This document shows positions 42,048 through 51,400 of a stretch of 64,000 bases of DNA, piece after piece. The position numbers were made by a program, and so were the translations under genes. The notes under the pieces are model-generated. The model was not told the origin of the DNA. It saw only the letters and a program-made list of their open reading frames with translations, and did no database searches. How positions within the stretch are numbered: position 1 is the first letter of the stretch; each line of letters begins with the position of its first letter. The stretch is from Sulfurovum sp. UBA4779 (GTDB lineage: Bacteria; Campylobacterota; Campylobacteria; Campylobacterales; Sulfurovaceae), in the NCBI GenBank assembly GCA_002403155.1, contig DHHF01000014.1, positions 10,588 through 74,587 on the forward strand. Direction: 5' to 3'.

Positions 42048-42698
42048 ATGATAAATATTCTGATGATCGAAGATGATGCGGAATTTGCCGAACTGTTAAG
42101 TGAATATCTTGCGCAATATGATATAAAAGTTACCAATTATGAAGATCCCTATTTGGGCTTGAGTGCAGGTGTAAAAAAATATGATCTGCTGATCCTTGAT
42201 TTGACATTGCCCGGCATGGATGGGCTGGAAGTATGCAAAGAAATTGTACAAAAATACAATATTCCTATTATCATCTCCTCTGCCAGATCGGACATTAACG
42301 ACAAAGTGCAAGGTTTGGCGCTTGGAGCCGATGATTATCTTCCTAAACCCTATGATCCAAAAGAAATGTATGCCAGAATCACCTCTTTGCTAAGACGCTA
42401 CCAGAAAACACAACACGAAGATGATGCGCCCAAAAGCGACTTTGAGATAAGAGGCGATACCATCTACTTTAAAGGAGAAGCTCTTGTTTTAACTCCCGCA
42501 GAATTTGAAGTACTATCGCTTCTTGTCAAACATCAGGGCATTACCCAATCCCGCGAACAAATCATCAATACCTCTCAAACCATGAGCATTGATTCGCAAG
42601 GAAAAAGCCTGGATGTCATCATCTCAAAAATACGTTCAAAACTCGATGACCCCAAACGTATCCAGGCAGTACGCGGCATCGGATACAAGCTCGTATGA
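42048..42698 (+). CDS. OmpR-family response regulator
   Basis: The 216-residue regulator has a receiver domain with acidic pocket Glu8/Asp9/Asp10, phospho-acceptor Asp51 ('LLILDLTLPGMDGL'), and the conserved Ser ('ISSARS') and Lys ('PKPYDPKE'). The winged-helix output domain follows ('ALVLTPAEFEVLSLLVKHQG' and 'IRSKLDDPKRIQAVRGIGYKLV'). It overlaps its kinase gene by 4 bp. It resembles the Campylobacterota ArsR/RacR group, but I cannot name the exact orthologue or its targets. A CCTTTT at 42003-42008 could pair with its ribosome site AAAAGG. Confidence 0.92.
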   Translation: MINILMIEDDAEFAELLSEYLAQYDIKVTNYEDPYLGLSAGVKKYDLLILDLTLPGMDGLEVCKEIVQKYNIPIIISSARSDINDKVQGLALGADDYLPKPYDPKEMYARITSLLRRYQKTQHEDDAPKSDFEIRGDTIYFKGEALVLTPAEFEVLSLLVKHQGITQSREQIINTSQTMSIDSQGKSLDVIISKIRSKLDDPKRIQAVRGIGYKLV

Positions 42699-43888
42699 AA
42701 AGCTTTACTTCGCTTCGCAGCAAGATCAATCTTGTATTTTCCATCACCTTATTGCTTTTAGGTATACTTTTTGTCGTGTCGATCAAATATGATCACAATA
42801 AAGTCGAAGATCTTACCGCTGCTCAAGAAAGAGAGATTTCCCATTATCTTTATATGTATTTTTTAAAGTACGGAAAGATTGACGAAGCTTATCTTGAAGC
42901 ACAAAATATTTCCATTATCACCGATAAAGGCCAACTGGTACAAATAGAACGGTATTTTAAAGACAAAGGCATATACAAACGCTATGCTGTAGACACTTTT
43001 CATTTAAAACGTATCATCCTCATTGACAATGACCGGTTTAAGCTTATCCTTGAGAATAAAAACAAAGCTGTTTTTCCGCTCAAACGTGCACTGATTTTTT
43101 CTACGGTATTTCTTTTGATCCTCATGCTTTATCTTTGGATCATCAAAAGCCTTAAGCCTTTATCGGTGCTCAAATCAAAAATACAAACTTTCTCGCAAGG
43201 CAATTTGAACATTGCATGCGCCAGCGACAAACAAGATGAAATTGCAGAAGTTGCCAATGAATTTGACCATGCAGTCAAAATGATACGAGAACTATTACAA
43301 TCAAGACAACTGTTTTTGAGAGCCATTATGCATGAACTTAAAACCCCTATTGCCAAAGGAAGGCTGATCAGCGAAATGCTGAGTGAAGAAAAACACAAAA
43401 TGCGTCTTCACAGTATCTTTGAAAGACTCAATCTTCTCATAGACGAATTTGCAAAAATTGAAAAAATTACTTCCAAAAATTTCAAACTGGACATCAAATC
43501 TTATAAAGTAAGCGATCTCGTTGAAGCCAGCACTGATCTTTTGATGATCGAAAACCCAAAACAGTTTATCCGTTTGGAAATCAAAAAAGACTATCAACTG
43601 GATGTGGATTTTGAACTTTTTACGCTCGTGATCAAAAATCTACTGGATAACGGCATCAAATACAGTATCGATAAAACAGTGACTGTCATCATAGATACAA
43701 ACTATTTTTCAATCACCAATAAAGCACAACCGCTCACAGAACCGTTGGAAAATTATTTTGCCCCTTTTCATGCTTCCCAAAAAGGATTGGGGCTAGGGCT
43801 TTATATTGTAAAAAATATTTTGGATATCCATCAGCTGAAGCTGACTTACTATCATGAAGGAGGAGAAAATATCTTCATGGTAAATTAA
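42695..43888 (+). CDS. Sensor histidine kinase paired with the OmpR-type regulator
   Basis: The 397-residue kinase has two membrane helices (about 10-30 and 132-150) around a periplasmic sensor region of ~100 residues. A HAMP-like linker and the H-box 'RAIMHELKTPIAKGRL' with His213 come next. The ATP-binding domain has an N-box 'NLLDNGIKYS' and a G2 'GLGLGLYIVKNIL'. The usual G1 D-x-G-x-G is replaced by 'SITNKAQPL', as in some ArsS-like kinases. It is coupled to the regulator by ATGA overlap and is convergent with the DAHP synthase gene 6 bp on. Confidence 0.9.
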   Translation: MKSFTSLRSKINLVFSITLLLLGILFVVSIKYDHNKVEDLTAAQEREISHYLYMYFLKYGKIDEAYLEAQNISIITDKGQLVQIERYFKDKGIYKRYAVDTFHLKRIILIDNDRFKLILENKNKAVFPLKRALIFSTVFLLILMLYLWIIKSLKPLSVLKSKIQTFSQGNLNIACASDKQDEIAEVANEFDHAVKMIRELLQSRQLFLRAIMHELKTPIAKGRLISEMLSEEKHKMRLHSIFERLNLLIDEFAKIEKITSKNFKLDIKSYKVSDLVEASTDLLMIENPKQFIRLEIKKDYQLDVDFELFTLVIKNLLDNGIKYSIDKTVTVIIDTNYFSITNKAQPLTEPLENYFAPFHASQKGLGLGLYIVKNILDIHQLKLTYYHEGGENIFMVN

Positions 43889-43894
43889 GATATG

Positions 43895-45241
43895 TTATTT
43901 TGATACATTGATCGTATCAGAAAGCATAAACGCAAGCTCCAAAGCCTGGCTTGCATTGAGCCTCGGGTCACACTGCGTATGATAGCGGCTTGCCAGCCCC
44001 TCATCGGTGATTGCGCACGAAGTGCTTCCTGTACATTCAGTAACATCATTGCCCGTCATTTCCAGATGGATACCTGCTGCTATCGTACCCATCTCTTTAT
44101 GGATGGCAAAAAACTGCTTTACTTCACTTAAAATATTATCAAAATCTCTTGTTTTAAACCCGGTCGAGCTCTTTTCCACGTTCCCATGCATCGGATCGCA
44201 TGACCATACTATCTTTTTTCCTTCTTCTTTTACACGCTTAAGCAGCGGAGGAAAATATTGGGCTATTTTGTCTGCTCCCATGCGCACGATAAGGTTCAAT
44301 CGTCCCTCTTCATTATGGGGATTAAGCGCATCAATCAAAGCGATCAGTTCATCCCCTTGCATGCTTGGGCCCACTTTTACTCCTATAGGATTTTGAATGC
44401 CTCTGAAATATTCAATGTGCGCTTCATTGAGATCTCTGGTCCGATCTCCGATCCACAGCATATGCGCGGAACAATCATACCATTGCCCTGTTTCTGTATC
44501 CAACCTGGTAAGCGCCTCTTCATAGTTAAGAAGCAGCGCTTCATGCGACGTATATACGGTAGTTTGATGCAATTGCGGCAAAATGTCACTATTGAGCCCG
44601 CAAGCAGCCATAAAATTCATAGCATAATCTATTTTTTCGCTCAATTCGTCATATTTTTTTCCTAGAGGATTATCTTTGATAAAATCCAGATTCCATTGAT
44701 GCACTTTTTTTAAATCTGCCAAACCGCCTCGTGAAAAAGCCCGCAGAAGATTGAGCGTGGCTGCTGATTGGTTATAGGCTCTGATCATATGATGAGGATT
44801 TGGCACTCTTGCTTCTTCGGTAAATTCAATATTGTTAATGATATCTCCGCGATAGCTGGGAAGAACTTCGCCGTTTACCTCTTCAAAATCACTGCTGCGC
44901 GGTTTTGCAAATTGTCCTGCAATACGCCCCACTTTTACAATAGGTTTTCCGGTAGAATACATCAGTACCATATTCATCTGTAGCATTAATTTAAAAAGAT
45001 TTTTTATGGTTTTGGCGCTGAAATCACTAAAACTCTCCGCACAATCTCCTCCTTGAAGCAAAAAAGCTTCTCCGCGTCCCGCTTGGGCCAATTTTTCTTT
45101 CAGTCTTCTTGCCTCGCCGGCAAAAATAAGAGGAGGATAAGAGCTAAGCTCATTTTCTACTTTTTTAAGCTCTTCTTTGTCTATATAGGTTGGTTGTTGC
45201 TTGATAGGAAAATTTCTCCAACTGCCGGGTGTCCAACTCAT
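43895..45241 (-). CDS. Class II (plant-type) DAHP synthase
   Basis: The enzyme joins phosphoenolpyruvate and erythrose-4-phosphate in the first step of aromatic synthesis. The 448-residue protein is of the class II family: 'SWTPGSWRNFPIKQQPTY', 'PPLIFAGEARRLKEKL', 'LLQGGDCAESF', 'VKVGRIAGQFAKPRS', 'WSCDPMHGNVEKSS' and 'GIHLEMTGNDVTECTGG'-like 'DVTECTGSTSC'. The typical manganese ligands (Cys, His, Glu, Asp) lie in these blocks. A strong AAGGA site precedes the ATG. The upstream region has a -10 box and a pair of similar inverted repeats. Confidence 0.95.
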   Translation of the reverse strand: MSWTPGSWRNFPIKQQPTYIDKEELKKVENELSSYPPLIFAGEARRLKEKLAQAGRGEAFLLQGGDCAESFSDFSAKTIKNLFKLMLQMNMVLMYSTGKPIVKVGRIAGQFAKPRSSDFEEVNGEVLPSYRGDIINNIEFTEEARVPNPHHMIRAYNQSAATLNLLRAFSRGGLADLKKVHQWNLDFIKDNPLGKKYDELSEKIDYAMNFMAACGLNSDILPQLHQTTVYTSHEALLLNYEEALTRLDTETGQWYDCSAHMLWIGDRTRDLNEAHIEYFRGIQNPIGVKVGPSMQGDELIALIDALNPHNEEGRLNLIVRMGADKIAQYFPPLLKRVKEEGKKIVWSCDPMHGNVEKSSTGFKTRDFDNILSEVKQFFAIHKEMGTIAAGIHLEMTGNDVTECTGSTSCAITDEGLASRYHTQCDPRLNASQALELAFMLSDTINVSK

Positions 45242-45267
45242 GATACATCCTTCAAATAAATTGGGAG

Positions 45268-45273
45268 ATTATA
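45268..45273 (-). promoter_or_regulatory. -10 box of the DAHP synthase gene
   Basis: ATTATA on the plus strand reads TATAAT on the minus strand, 27 bp upstream of the ATG at 45241. Confidence 0.6.
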
Positions 45274-45305
45274 GCTTAAAACATTTGAAAAACCAAATAA
45301 ACAAA

Positions 45306-45350
45306 TCACACTGTGAATAAACGCACCAAACAATCTATTCACTCTGTGAA
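45306..45350 (-). promoter_or_regulatory. Two spaced TCAC-N3-GTGA inverted repeats
   Basis: TCAC-ACT-GTGA is at 45306-45316 and TTCAC-TCT-GTGAA at 45338-45350. Their centres are 33 bp apart, close to three helical turns, and lie about 50 and 83 bp upstream of the predicted DAHP synthase transcript start. This fits paired sites for one dimeric regulator. The half-site resembles the TGTGA/TCACA of Crp-like sites, but the 3-base spacer does not match Crp or Fnr. Confidence 0.45.
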
Positions 45351-45405
45351 AAATGGCGTGAATAACTTATATTAAATAATACAACTCCATTGCAACGCAA
45401 AACCC

Positions 45406-46119
45406 TTACGATGGTTTTTTTGCAACAAACGTGACAAAGTTTGCCCATTGAAAAACGGTTTCTACCTGCTCAAACCCTGCATCCTTGCACATTTGTATAT
45501 TTTCTTGTATCGTAAAAGGGATCAATACATTTTCGAGAGCCTCGCGCTTTTGGGCAATCTCGTATGCGCTGTAGCCTTGCGCTTTTTTATAGTCATAATA
45601 TACATCAATCATCTGTTTGTCGGTTTTTTTGTCAACAAATACAATTTTTTCAGAAAAAATAAACATACCGCCTTTGCTTAATCCCTCAAAAATCTTTTTG
45701 ACAAGCTCTATGCGCTGCATGGGCCGAATAAATTGAAGGGTATAATTGGCAATGACGATATCTTCATTTTGATAGTCATATGTCAGGATATCGGCAAGCT
45801 CAAGCTTGATGTCTGCACCGAACGCCTGACATTTCTGCTTTGCCCTCTCCAGCATGGCCAAAGAATTATCTATCCCTTTAAGTTCCATCTTGACATCCAT
45901 TTTTGCATGCAGCTCAAGTAAAAATTTTGCCGTAGAAAAACCAAGGTCAAGTATCTTTTTCCCCTCTTTTTGCTCAAGCAAAATCAATGAAATAATGAGT
46001 TTTCTTACCTCATCATAAAACGGCACCGAACGGCTCAGCATATCATCAAATACCGAGGCGACCGCTTCGTCAAATTCAAATTTCTTTTCTATGGGTGTTT
46101 CAAATACTTTATCTTTCAT
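45406..46119 (-). CDS. cmoA: Carboxy-S-adenosyl-methionine synthase
   Basis: CmoA makes carboxy-SAM from SAM and prephenate for the wobble-uridine modification cmo5U in tRNA. The 237-residue protein has 'FDEAVASVFDDMLSRSVPFYDEVRKL', the SAM-binding 'ILDLGFSTAKFLLEL' and 'NYTLQFIRPMQRIELVKKIFEGL', all typical. Its start overlaps the ribF stop by 4 bp, and it ends the long minus-strand operon. CmoB is not in the window. Confidence 0.93.
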   Translation of the reverse strand: MKDKVFETPIEKKFEFDEAVASVFDDMLSRSVPFYDEVRKLIISLILLEQKEGKKILDLGFSTAKFLLELHAKMDVKMELKGIDNSLAMLERAKQKCQAFGADIKLELADILTYDYQNEDIVIANYTLQFIRPMQRIELVKKIFEGLSKGGMFIFSEKIVFVDKKTDKQMIDVYYDYKKAQGYSAYEIAQKREALENVLIPFTIQENIQMCKDAGFEQVETVFQWANFVTFVAKKPS

Positions 46120-46919
46120 TTTATATTTTCCGCCTGCAGTATGTCTTGGTTTATCTGCACTTTCAGCGCCTCTAAACTTTCAAATTTTTTATTGTCGCGC
46201 AAAAATTCTAAAAATTCCACCGCTGCCACACCTTCAGTTTCCTCTAAATCCTCATTTAAAATGTGCGTTTCTATCGCATATGAGCCGTCAACACTGATGC
46301 GGTGTCCTAAAAAAGTGACGCTTTTGTACCATGTTTGTTTGATTTTCGTTCGTGTTGCATAGACGCCCTCTTTGGGAAGCTGATAATGGTCAACATGAAG
46401 ATTGAGCGTAGGAACCAATGCTTTTTTGCCCAATCCTTGGCCCCGGATCACCCTTCCTTCGATCCGATACGGCCGTCCGAGCAAAAGGGCTGCCATCTGT
46501 ACAGAACCTTCTTTAAGATACTCTTTGATCTTGCGAGAGTGTATCGCAATCCCTTGAATGCTCACTTCTTCTATAATGCACACTTCTCCGTCGAACAATT
46601 CCTTTAGTTTTTGGGCATTGCCTGCTTTGGATTTGCCAAAATGAAAATCATATCCTACTACTATCTTTTTCAGGGAAGGAAAATCAGACTTGAGCCTCTG
46701 CACAAAAGTTTCAGGCGTTAAAAAATTAATTTTGTCAAAATGGTAAAAATAGCACTCCCTATCCGTATAAAACGCTCGCTTATGGCCGGGGGTAAGATAT
46801 CCTCCGTTGCGTTCAATGATCACAACTGCTTCCACTTCACCGATCAGTACCTGATGTGCGATATGCATTCCGTCAAATGATCCAATCGCTATAGAGGTAA
46901 TTTGATTGGTTAGATGCAC
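46116..46919 (-). CDS. ribF: Riboflavin kinase / FAD synthetase
   Basis: RibF makes FMN and FAD. The 267-residue protein is shorter than the ~310 usual elsewhere. The N-terminal nucleotidyltransferase half has 'AIGSFDGMHIAHQVLI' and 'VVGYDFHFGKSKAGNAQKL'; the C-terminal flavokinase half has 'GRPYRIEGRVIRGQGLGKKALVPTLNL' (spread over 146-172) and 'EGVYATRT'. It is placed between tlyA and cmoA, as in Campylobacter (from memory), with 1-bp and overlapping junctions. Confidence 0.93.
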   Translation of the reverse strand: MHLTNQITSIAIGSFDGMHIAHQVLIGEVEAVVIIERNGGYLTPGHKRAFYTDRECYFYHFDKINFLTPETFVQRLKSDFPSLKKIVVGYDFHFGKSKAGNAQKLKELFDGEVCIIEEVSIQGIAIHSRKIKEYLKEGSVQMAALLLGRPYRIEGRVIRGQGLGKKALVPTLNLHVDHYQLPKEGVYATRTKIKQTWYKSVTFLGHRISVDGSYAIETHILNEDLEETEGVAAVEFLEFLRDNKKFESLEALKVQINQDILQAENIK

Positions 46920-46920
46920 A

Positions 46921-47640
46921 CTATTTCTCCGATTTTATAAAATGATACAGATATTCCCGGTTGCCTTCTTTGCCGTGCACTTCCGAGTGTGCCTGCGAGA
47001 TGCACTTCCAGCCAAGCCCTAAAACATACTGCTCGAATGCCTCTTTTTTCCTCTCTATGGCATCCTGGTCTACCACTACCCCTTTGCTGTTGCGTTTTGC
47101 TTCTTTTCCTACCTCAAATTGCGGTTTATAGAGTATGATAATTTCCGCATCCGAGGCGGCAAGCCTCTCTATATCGTCTAAAATCTGCAAAATAGAAATA
47201 AACGAAACATCGCAGGTGATCAGATCAAATTTAATAGCGCTTTCAAAATTTCGTATATCGGTCTGCTCATACAAAGAGAGCCTGGGGTCATTTTGCAAAG
47301 AAGCATGCAGTTGATCTTTTCCCACATCCACACAACACACTGTTTCAACACCGTTTTCAAGCAAAATCTGGGCAAACCCCCCCGTCGAGGAACCTATATC
47401 AAGCGCTTTTTTACCCTTAAGTGCCACAGGATGAGAAATTAAAAACTGTTCCAGCTTCCTTGCTGCCCTGCTGACATAAAACTTTTCATTATCAACCTCT
47501 ACCAGCGAATGGTTATCCACCTTGATTGACGGCTTTGCAATCTTTCCGTCCACTTTCACCTTTCCTGCCTTGATCGCTTCAAGGGCACGGTTGCGGCTTT
47601 CAAAATACTCCTCTTCGACCAAATATCTATCCAGCCTCAT
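46921..47640 (-). CDS. tlyA: TlyA-family rRNA 2'-O-methyltransferase
   Basis: The 239-residue protein has an N-terminal S4 domain ('MRLDRYLVEEEYFESRNRAL') and a FtsJ-like methyltransferase domain: 'KALDIGSSTGGFAQILLENG' binds SAM and 'ITCDVSFISI' holds the DVSFIS block typical of TlyA. The family methylates 2'-hydroxyls of rRNA and was formerly called haemolysin. The start overlaps the ligA stop by 4 bp. Confidence 0.94.
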   Translation of the reverse strand: MRLDRYLVEEEYFESRNRALEAIKAGKVKVDGKIAKPSIKVDNHSLVEVDNEKFYVSRAARKLEQFLISHPVALKGKKALDIGSSTGGFAQILLENGVETVCCVDVGKDQLHASLQNDPRLSLYEQTDIRNFESAIKFDLITCDVSFISILQILDDIERLAASDAEIIILYKPQFEVGKEAKRNSKGVVVDQDAIERKKEAFEQYVLGLGWKCISQAHSEVHGKEGNREYLYHFIKSEK

Positions 47641-49583
47641 AGCATCTCCTCCATCTGTGCTTCGCTCAGGGTAGCCACGCCTAAACTGTGGGCTTTTTCA
47701 AGCTTGGTGCCTGCATCTTCGCCGTAAATCACATAATCGGTCTTTTTGCTTACCGAACCGCTCACTTTTGCACCCAATGCTTCAAGCATCTCTTTGATTT
47801 GGGTTCTGCTTTGGCTCATTGCACCTGTAAGCACTACCGTTTTGTCTTTAAACGGATTGTCCGGCGCTTCAGCCTTTTGCTCCACCGCGGGCTTGATCAC
47901 ATCAAAAAGCTGCAAGACAAAATCATGATTGACGCGCATAAACTCCAAAAGAGAATTTGCCATCTCCTCGCCAATCCCTTCAATCGCCACAACCTGCTCA
48001 AAACGTACATTCACGATCCCCAAACCAAACTCCAAAGCCAACGCCTTGCTTGCCACTTCGCCGATATGCTCTATGCCCATAGCATTGATAAGCCTGTAAA
48101 GCGGCGCACCCTTGCTTGCTTCGATAGCCTCCAACAGATTGCGGATTTTCTTTTCTTTGAAACCTTCCAGCCCCATCAAATCCTCAGCCTTGATAAAATA
48201 AAGGCCAAGAATGTCTTTGATGATGTTTTCTTTTACCAAAAGCTCCACGATTTTTGATCCCAGCCCGTCAATATTCATACATCCTTTTTTGGCAAAATGG
48301 ATGATAGAATTGATGATGCGGGCAGGACAATGCAAATTTTGGCATTTGATCAATGCGCCCTCGTCAAGAAGTTCGCTATGGCATGTCGGGCATAAAATCG
48401 GACGGTTTACAGCTTTCTCGCTTCCGTCGCGTCGATCTGTCAATACTTTGATGATCTTTGGGATCACATCCCCACTTCTGATGATAATGACGCTATCGCC
48501 GATACGGATATCCTTTCTTTCTATTTCATCAAAATTGTGAAGCGTTGCGCGGTTAACCTTTACGCCTTCTATCTCTACGGACTCAACTTCGGCAACAGGC
48601 GTCACCACCCCCGTACGGCCTACCTGCAAAGTAATCCCTTTTATCTTGGTAACTTTTTCGATAGCCGGAAATTTATAGGCGCACATCCATTTGGGATATT
48701 TCACAGTATAGCCAAGTTCTTCTTGTTTGTTCACCTCATCAACCTTGATCACCATGCCGTCCATCATCATCGGGATCTCATCTCTCAACCCAATAAGCTG
48801 TTGGTAAAACCGCTCTATCTCTTCTATATCCTTGCACTCTTGCATATAGGGAGGGTTTAAAAACCCAAGCGCATGCACAAAATCCATCTTTTGTGAAAGC
48901 CTGGCATAGTGCAGTGTATTTTCTCCTATTCCCCAAGGATAAAAAACAAGCCTGCGTTTTGCAGTAATGCTGCTGTCAAGCTGCCTGAGGCTTCCTGCGG
49001 CAGCATTTCTCGGATTGGCAAAAAGCGGTTCTCCGTTTTTAAGGCGCTCTTGATTGATGGCATCAAAGTCATCTTTTCGGATAACCACTTCCCCTCGTAT
49101 CTCGATAAGGTCCTGATAACCGATACTCAAAGGCACGGAACGAATGGTGCGTATATTGTCCGTCACATCTTCGCCTATCACGCCATCCCCCCGCGTAATG
49201 GCCCGGATCAATCTTCCCTTCTCATAAAGCAGGTTCATACTTGCACCGTCAAATTTCGGCTCACAAAAATACTCGCACTTGCCGACATTTTTCTCTACCC
49301 TGGCAAGCCATTCTTCCACCTCTTCTTTGCTGAAAACATCTTCCATGCTCCACATTTGCTTAATATGCTCAGCCTTAAAAAATTCATCACGGATAACACC
49401 TCCCACCCTTTTAGTCGGCGAATCTTCCGCTACCTCTTTAGGGTGTGCCTTTTCATAATCAAGTATCTCATGATAAAGCTTATCATACTCCTCATCGCTG
49501 GCAATGGGATTGTCTTCCACATAGTAAGCATGTGCCCATTTGTTAAGAATTTCAATTTTTTTTAGATAAGTTTCTTTGGTCAT
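47637..49583 (-). CDS. ligA: NAD-dependent DNA ligase
   Basis: LigA seals nicks in replication and repair. The 648-residue protein has the adenylation domain with active Lys110 in 'CEPKFDGAS', then 'TRGDGVIGEDVT' and the OB fold. The zinc finger is CPTC...CQNLHCP (about 400-425), helix-hairpin-helix units are near 500-550 ('GIEHIGEVASKAL', 'IEGIGEEMA'), and the C-terminal BRCT domain begins 'FKDKTVVLTGAMSQSRTQIK'. The length is near the family's usual ~660. Confidence 0.96.
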   Translation of the reverse strand: MTKETYLKKIEILNKWAHAYYVEDNPIASDEEYDKLYHEILDYEKAHPKEVAEDSPTKRVGGVIRDEFFKAEHIKQMWSMEDVFSKEEVEEWLARVEKNVGKCEYFCEPKFDGASMNLLYEKGRLIRAITRGDGVIGEDVTDNIRTIRSVPLSIGYQDLIEIRGEVVIRKDDFDAINQERLKNGEPLFANPRNAAAGSLRQLDSSITAKRRLVFYPWGIGENTLHYARLSQKMDFVHALGFLNPPYMQECKDIEEIERFYQQLIGLRDEIPMMMDGMVIKVDEVNKQEELGYTVKYPKWMCAYKFPAIEKVTKIKGITLQVGRTGVVTPVAEVESVEIEGVKVNRATLHNFDEIERKDIRIGDSVIIIRSGDVIPKIIKVLTDRRDGSEKAVNRPILCPTCHSELLDEGALIKCQNLHCPARIINSIIHFAKKGCMNIDGLGSKIVELLVKENIIKDILGLYFIKAEDLMGLEGFKEKKIRNLLEAIEASKGAPLYRLINAMGIEHIGEVASKALALEFGLGIVNVRFEQVVAIEGIGEEMANSLLEFMRVNHDFVLQLFDVIKPAVEQKAEAPDNPFKDKTVVLTGAMSQSRTQIKEMLEALGAKVSGSVSKKTDYVIYGEDAGTKLEKAHSLGVATLSEAQMEEML

Positions 49584-49626
49584 ATCCGGTCTTTACATAG
49601 AAGAGGTTTATTTTTTGTGTATTTTA

Positions 49627-50247
49627 TCATTGTTGAACCGACTGAGAGCTTAGCCTTGGGTTCAGAAGATAGATATCCAAAAATGCTTTGGTGCGTGCCA
49701 AATATTCTCTAAGCCTCATCTTGTATGCCGCTTTTGTTCCCTCAATGTCTTTGGCTGCAAAACCGATTGCTTTTTGTTTTTTCTTCCGGGCAATAAACAG
49801 AGCCCTTTCAAGATGAAACTTTTGGGAGACGATAATGTAGTCTTCTGTTTTAAAAACTTCTTTAGCCCTTGTTATCGAGTCAAAAGTCCTGAATCCTGCA
49901 TTGTCAACCACGATATGTTTTTCAGGCACGCCCGCATCGATAAGGTCTTTTTGCATAGCAGCCGTTTCATTAGAGTGTTGCGAGCCGTTATCGCCGGAGA
50001 CAAGAATGGTTTTTACTTTTCCGGCTTTAAACAGTGCAGCAGCGGCCCTAATGCGGTAAATGTAGAAATAATTTTTTTTGTCTTTGGCGATAGATTTTGT
50101 CGTACCTAAAAGCAATGTGGTCTTTTTAGAAGGAAGTTTGCGAAGATCCGTATAGATAAAAGCGCTTGTCTGCTGCGTCATTGTCATGTCTATGCTGATG
50201 ATGCCCGCTATAGACAAAATAAATGCAACTGCTATCCATCGTATCAC
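49627..50247 (-). CDS. SanA/YdcF-like DUF218 membrane protein
   Basis: The 206-residue protein has one N-terminal membrane helix (about 3-20) and a DUF218 domain: 'TTLLLGTTKSI', 'ILVSGDNGSQHSNETAAMQKDL', 'HIVVDNAGFRTFDSITRAKEV' and 'IIVSQKFHLERALFIARKK'. This closely follows SanA, implicated in envelope permeability in E. coli. The domain would face the periplasm. Its start overlaps the folP stop by 4 bp, and ligA begins 43 bp after its end. Confidence 0.85.
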   Translation of the reverse strand: MIRWIAVAFILSIAGIISIDMTMTQQTSAFIYTDLRKLPSKKTTLLLGTTKSIAKDKKNYFYIYRIRAAAALFKAGKVKTILVSGDNGSQHSNETAAMQKDLIDAGVPEKHIVVDNAGFRTFDSITRAKEVFKTEDYIIVSQKFHLERALFIARKKKQKAIGFAAKDIEGTKAAYKMRLREYLARTKAFLDIYLLNPRLSSQSVQQ

Positions 50248-51395
50248 CTCATCGCCTCAAACACTTTGAGTGCCTGTTGATGCTCCGGCACATCATGGCA
50301 TCTTATGATACTCGCACCATTTTCCATAGCCTTAAGATGAATTGCCAGTGTCCCGGGCAATCGTTCCTTTATCGGCGCAGGAATAATATGATCAATCATC
50401 GATTTTCTGCTTGCGCCGATCAAAAGTTCACAGCCGAATTTTTTAAAATGTGCCAAATTTTTAAGAAGCACAAGGTTATGCTCCAGCGACTTGCCAAAAC
50501 CGATACCCACATCCAATATAAGATGCTCTCTTGTTAAGCCCAATGCTTCACACTTTGCGATACGCTCTTCAAAAAAATCACTCACTTCTACCGTCACATC
50601 TTCATAATAAGGATTCTTTTGCATGGTTTTTGGAGAGCCTTGCATGTGCATAATGCAAAGCTTTGCATTATATTTCAACGCAAGCCTGATCAGCACTTCA
50701 TCGGCAGCACCCATAATATCATTAATGAAAGAAAAACCGCTTTGCAGCGCATACTCTACCACCGAAGGCGTATAGCTGTCTATACTGAATACTGCTTTTT
50801 TGTAAAGCTCCTCTTGTTTGAGGGCATCGCAAAAGGGTTTTACGCGTCTTAATTCTTCTTCCTCGCTTACCTCCAAAGAACCCGGACGGCTTGAAACCGG
50901 CCCGACATCAATTATCTGCGCGCCTTGGCTTATCATTTTCTTGCATTCCAAAAGCGCCTCTTGCGCTACAAATCTGCTGCCTTCAAAAAAACTGTCCTCA
51001 TTGAGATTGACAATCCCCATAATTTGAACAGGATAGGTTTTGGATGAGAGAAATTTCTTCAGTTCTTTTGCTACACTTTTAAGTCCAAACGGCTGGCGAA
51101 GCTCTTTGTGCGATAAAATTTCTATATGCTTTTTTGTACCGATCAAAATACAATCATAAAAAGGTTTTTCACACAAGATCGCTCCTCCCGGAACTGCAAG
51201 CTCTGCCCCGACGCTCAAAGCATCCTGCTTAAGAATATTGACGGCAGGTGTTTTGAGGTCTTTAAGGAAAAAAAACAACAGTTCCATTTTTTTTGACATG
51301 ATCTCAACACCTTCACTCTCTACTCCCAATTTTTGAAGGGCCGCTTTTTTATCTTTCATGTTCCCAAGCTGATAAATATCCATCGTTACTCCCAA
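50244..51395 (-). CDS. folP: Dihydropteroate synthase with N-terminal extension
   Basis: FolP joins p-aminobenzoate to the pterin in folate synthesis. The 383-residue protein has an extra ~110 residues before the TIM-barrel domain. The domain begins 'VQIMGIVNLNEDSFFEGSRF' (canonical IMGILNVTPDSFSDGG) and has 'QIIDVGPVSSRPGS', 'SIDSYTPSVVEYAL', 'INDIMGA', 'LCIMHMQGSPKTMQ' and 'DVGIGFGKSLEHNL'. Campylobacter and Helicobacter FolP are similarly long (from memory). The role of the extension is unknown. It lies 5 bp after the delta' gene. Confidence 0.93.
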   Translation of the reverse strand: MGVTMDIYQLGNMKDKKAALQKLGVESEGVEIMSKKMELLFFFLKDLKTPAVNILKQDALSVGAELAVPGGAILCEKPFYDCILIGTKKHIEILSHKELRQPFGLKSVAKELKKFLSSKTYPVQIMGIVNLNEDSFFEGSRFVAQEALLECKKMISQGAQIIDVGPVSSRPGSLEVSEEEELRRVKPFCDALKQEELYKKAVFSIDSYTPSVVEYALQSGFSFINDIMGAADEVLIRLALKYNAKLCIMHMQGSPKTMQKNPYYEDVTVEVSDFFEERIAKCEALGLTREHLILDVGIGFGKSLEHNLVLLKNLAHFKKFGCELLIGASRKSMIDHIIPAPIKERLPGTLAIHLKAMENGASIIRCHDVPEHQQALKVFEAMR

Positions 51396-51400
51396 TTGTT

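Noticed and set aside
45300..45400. CRISPR-like or direct repeat array
   Set aside because: The similar CTGTGAA units are two inverted-repeat sites, not regularly repeated identical repeats with spacers.
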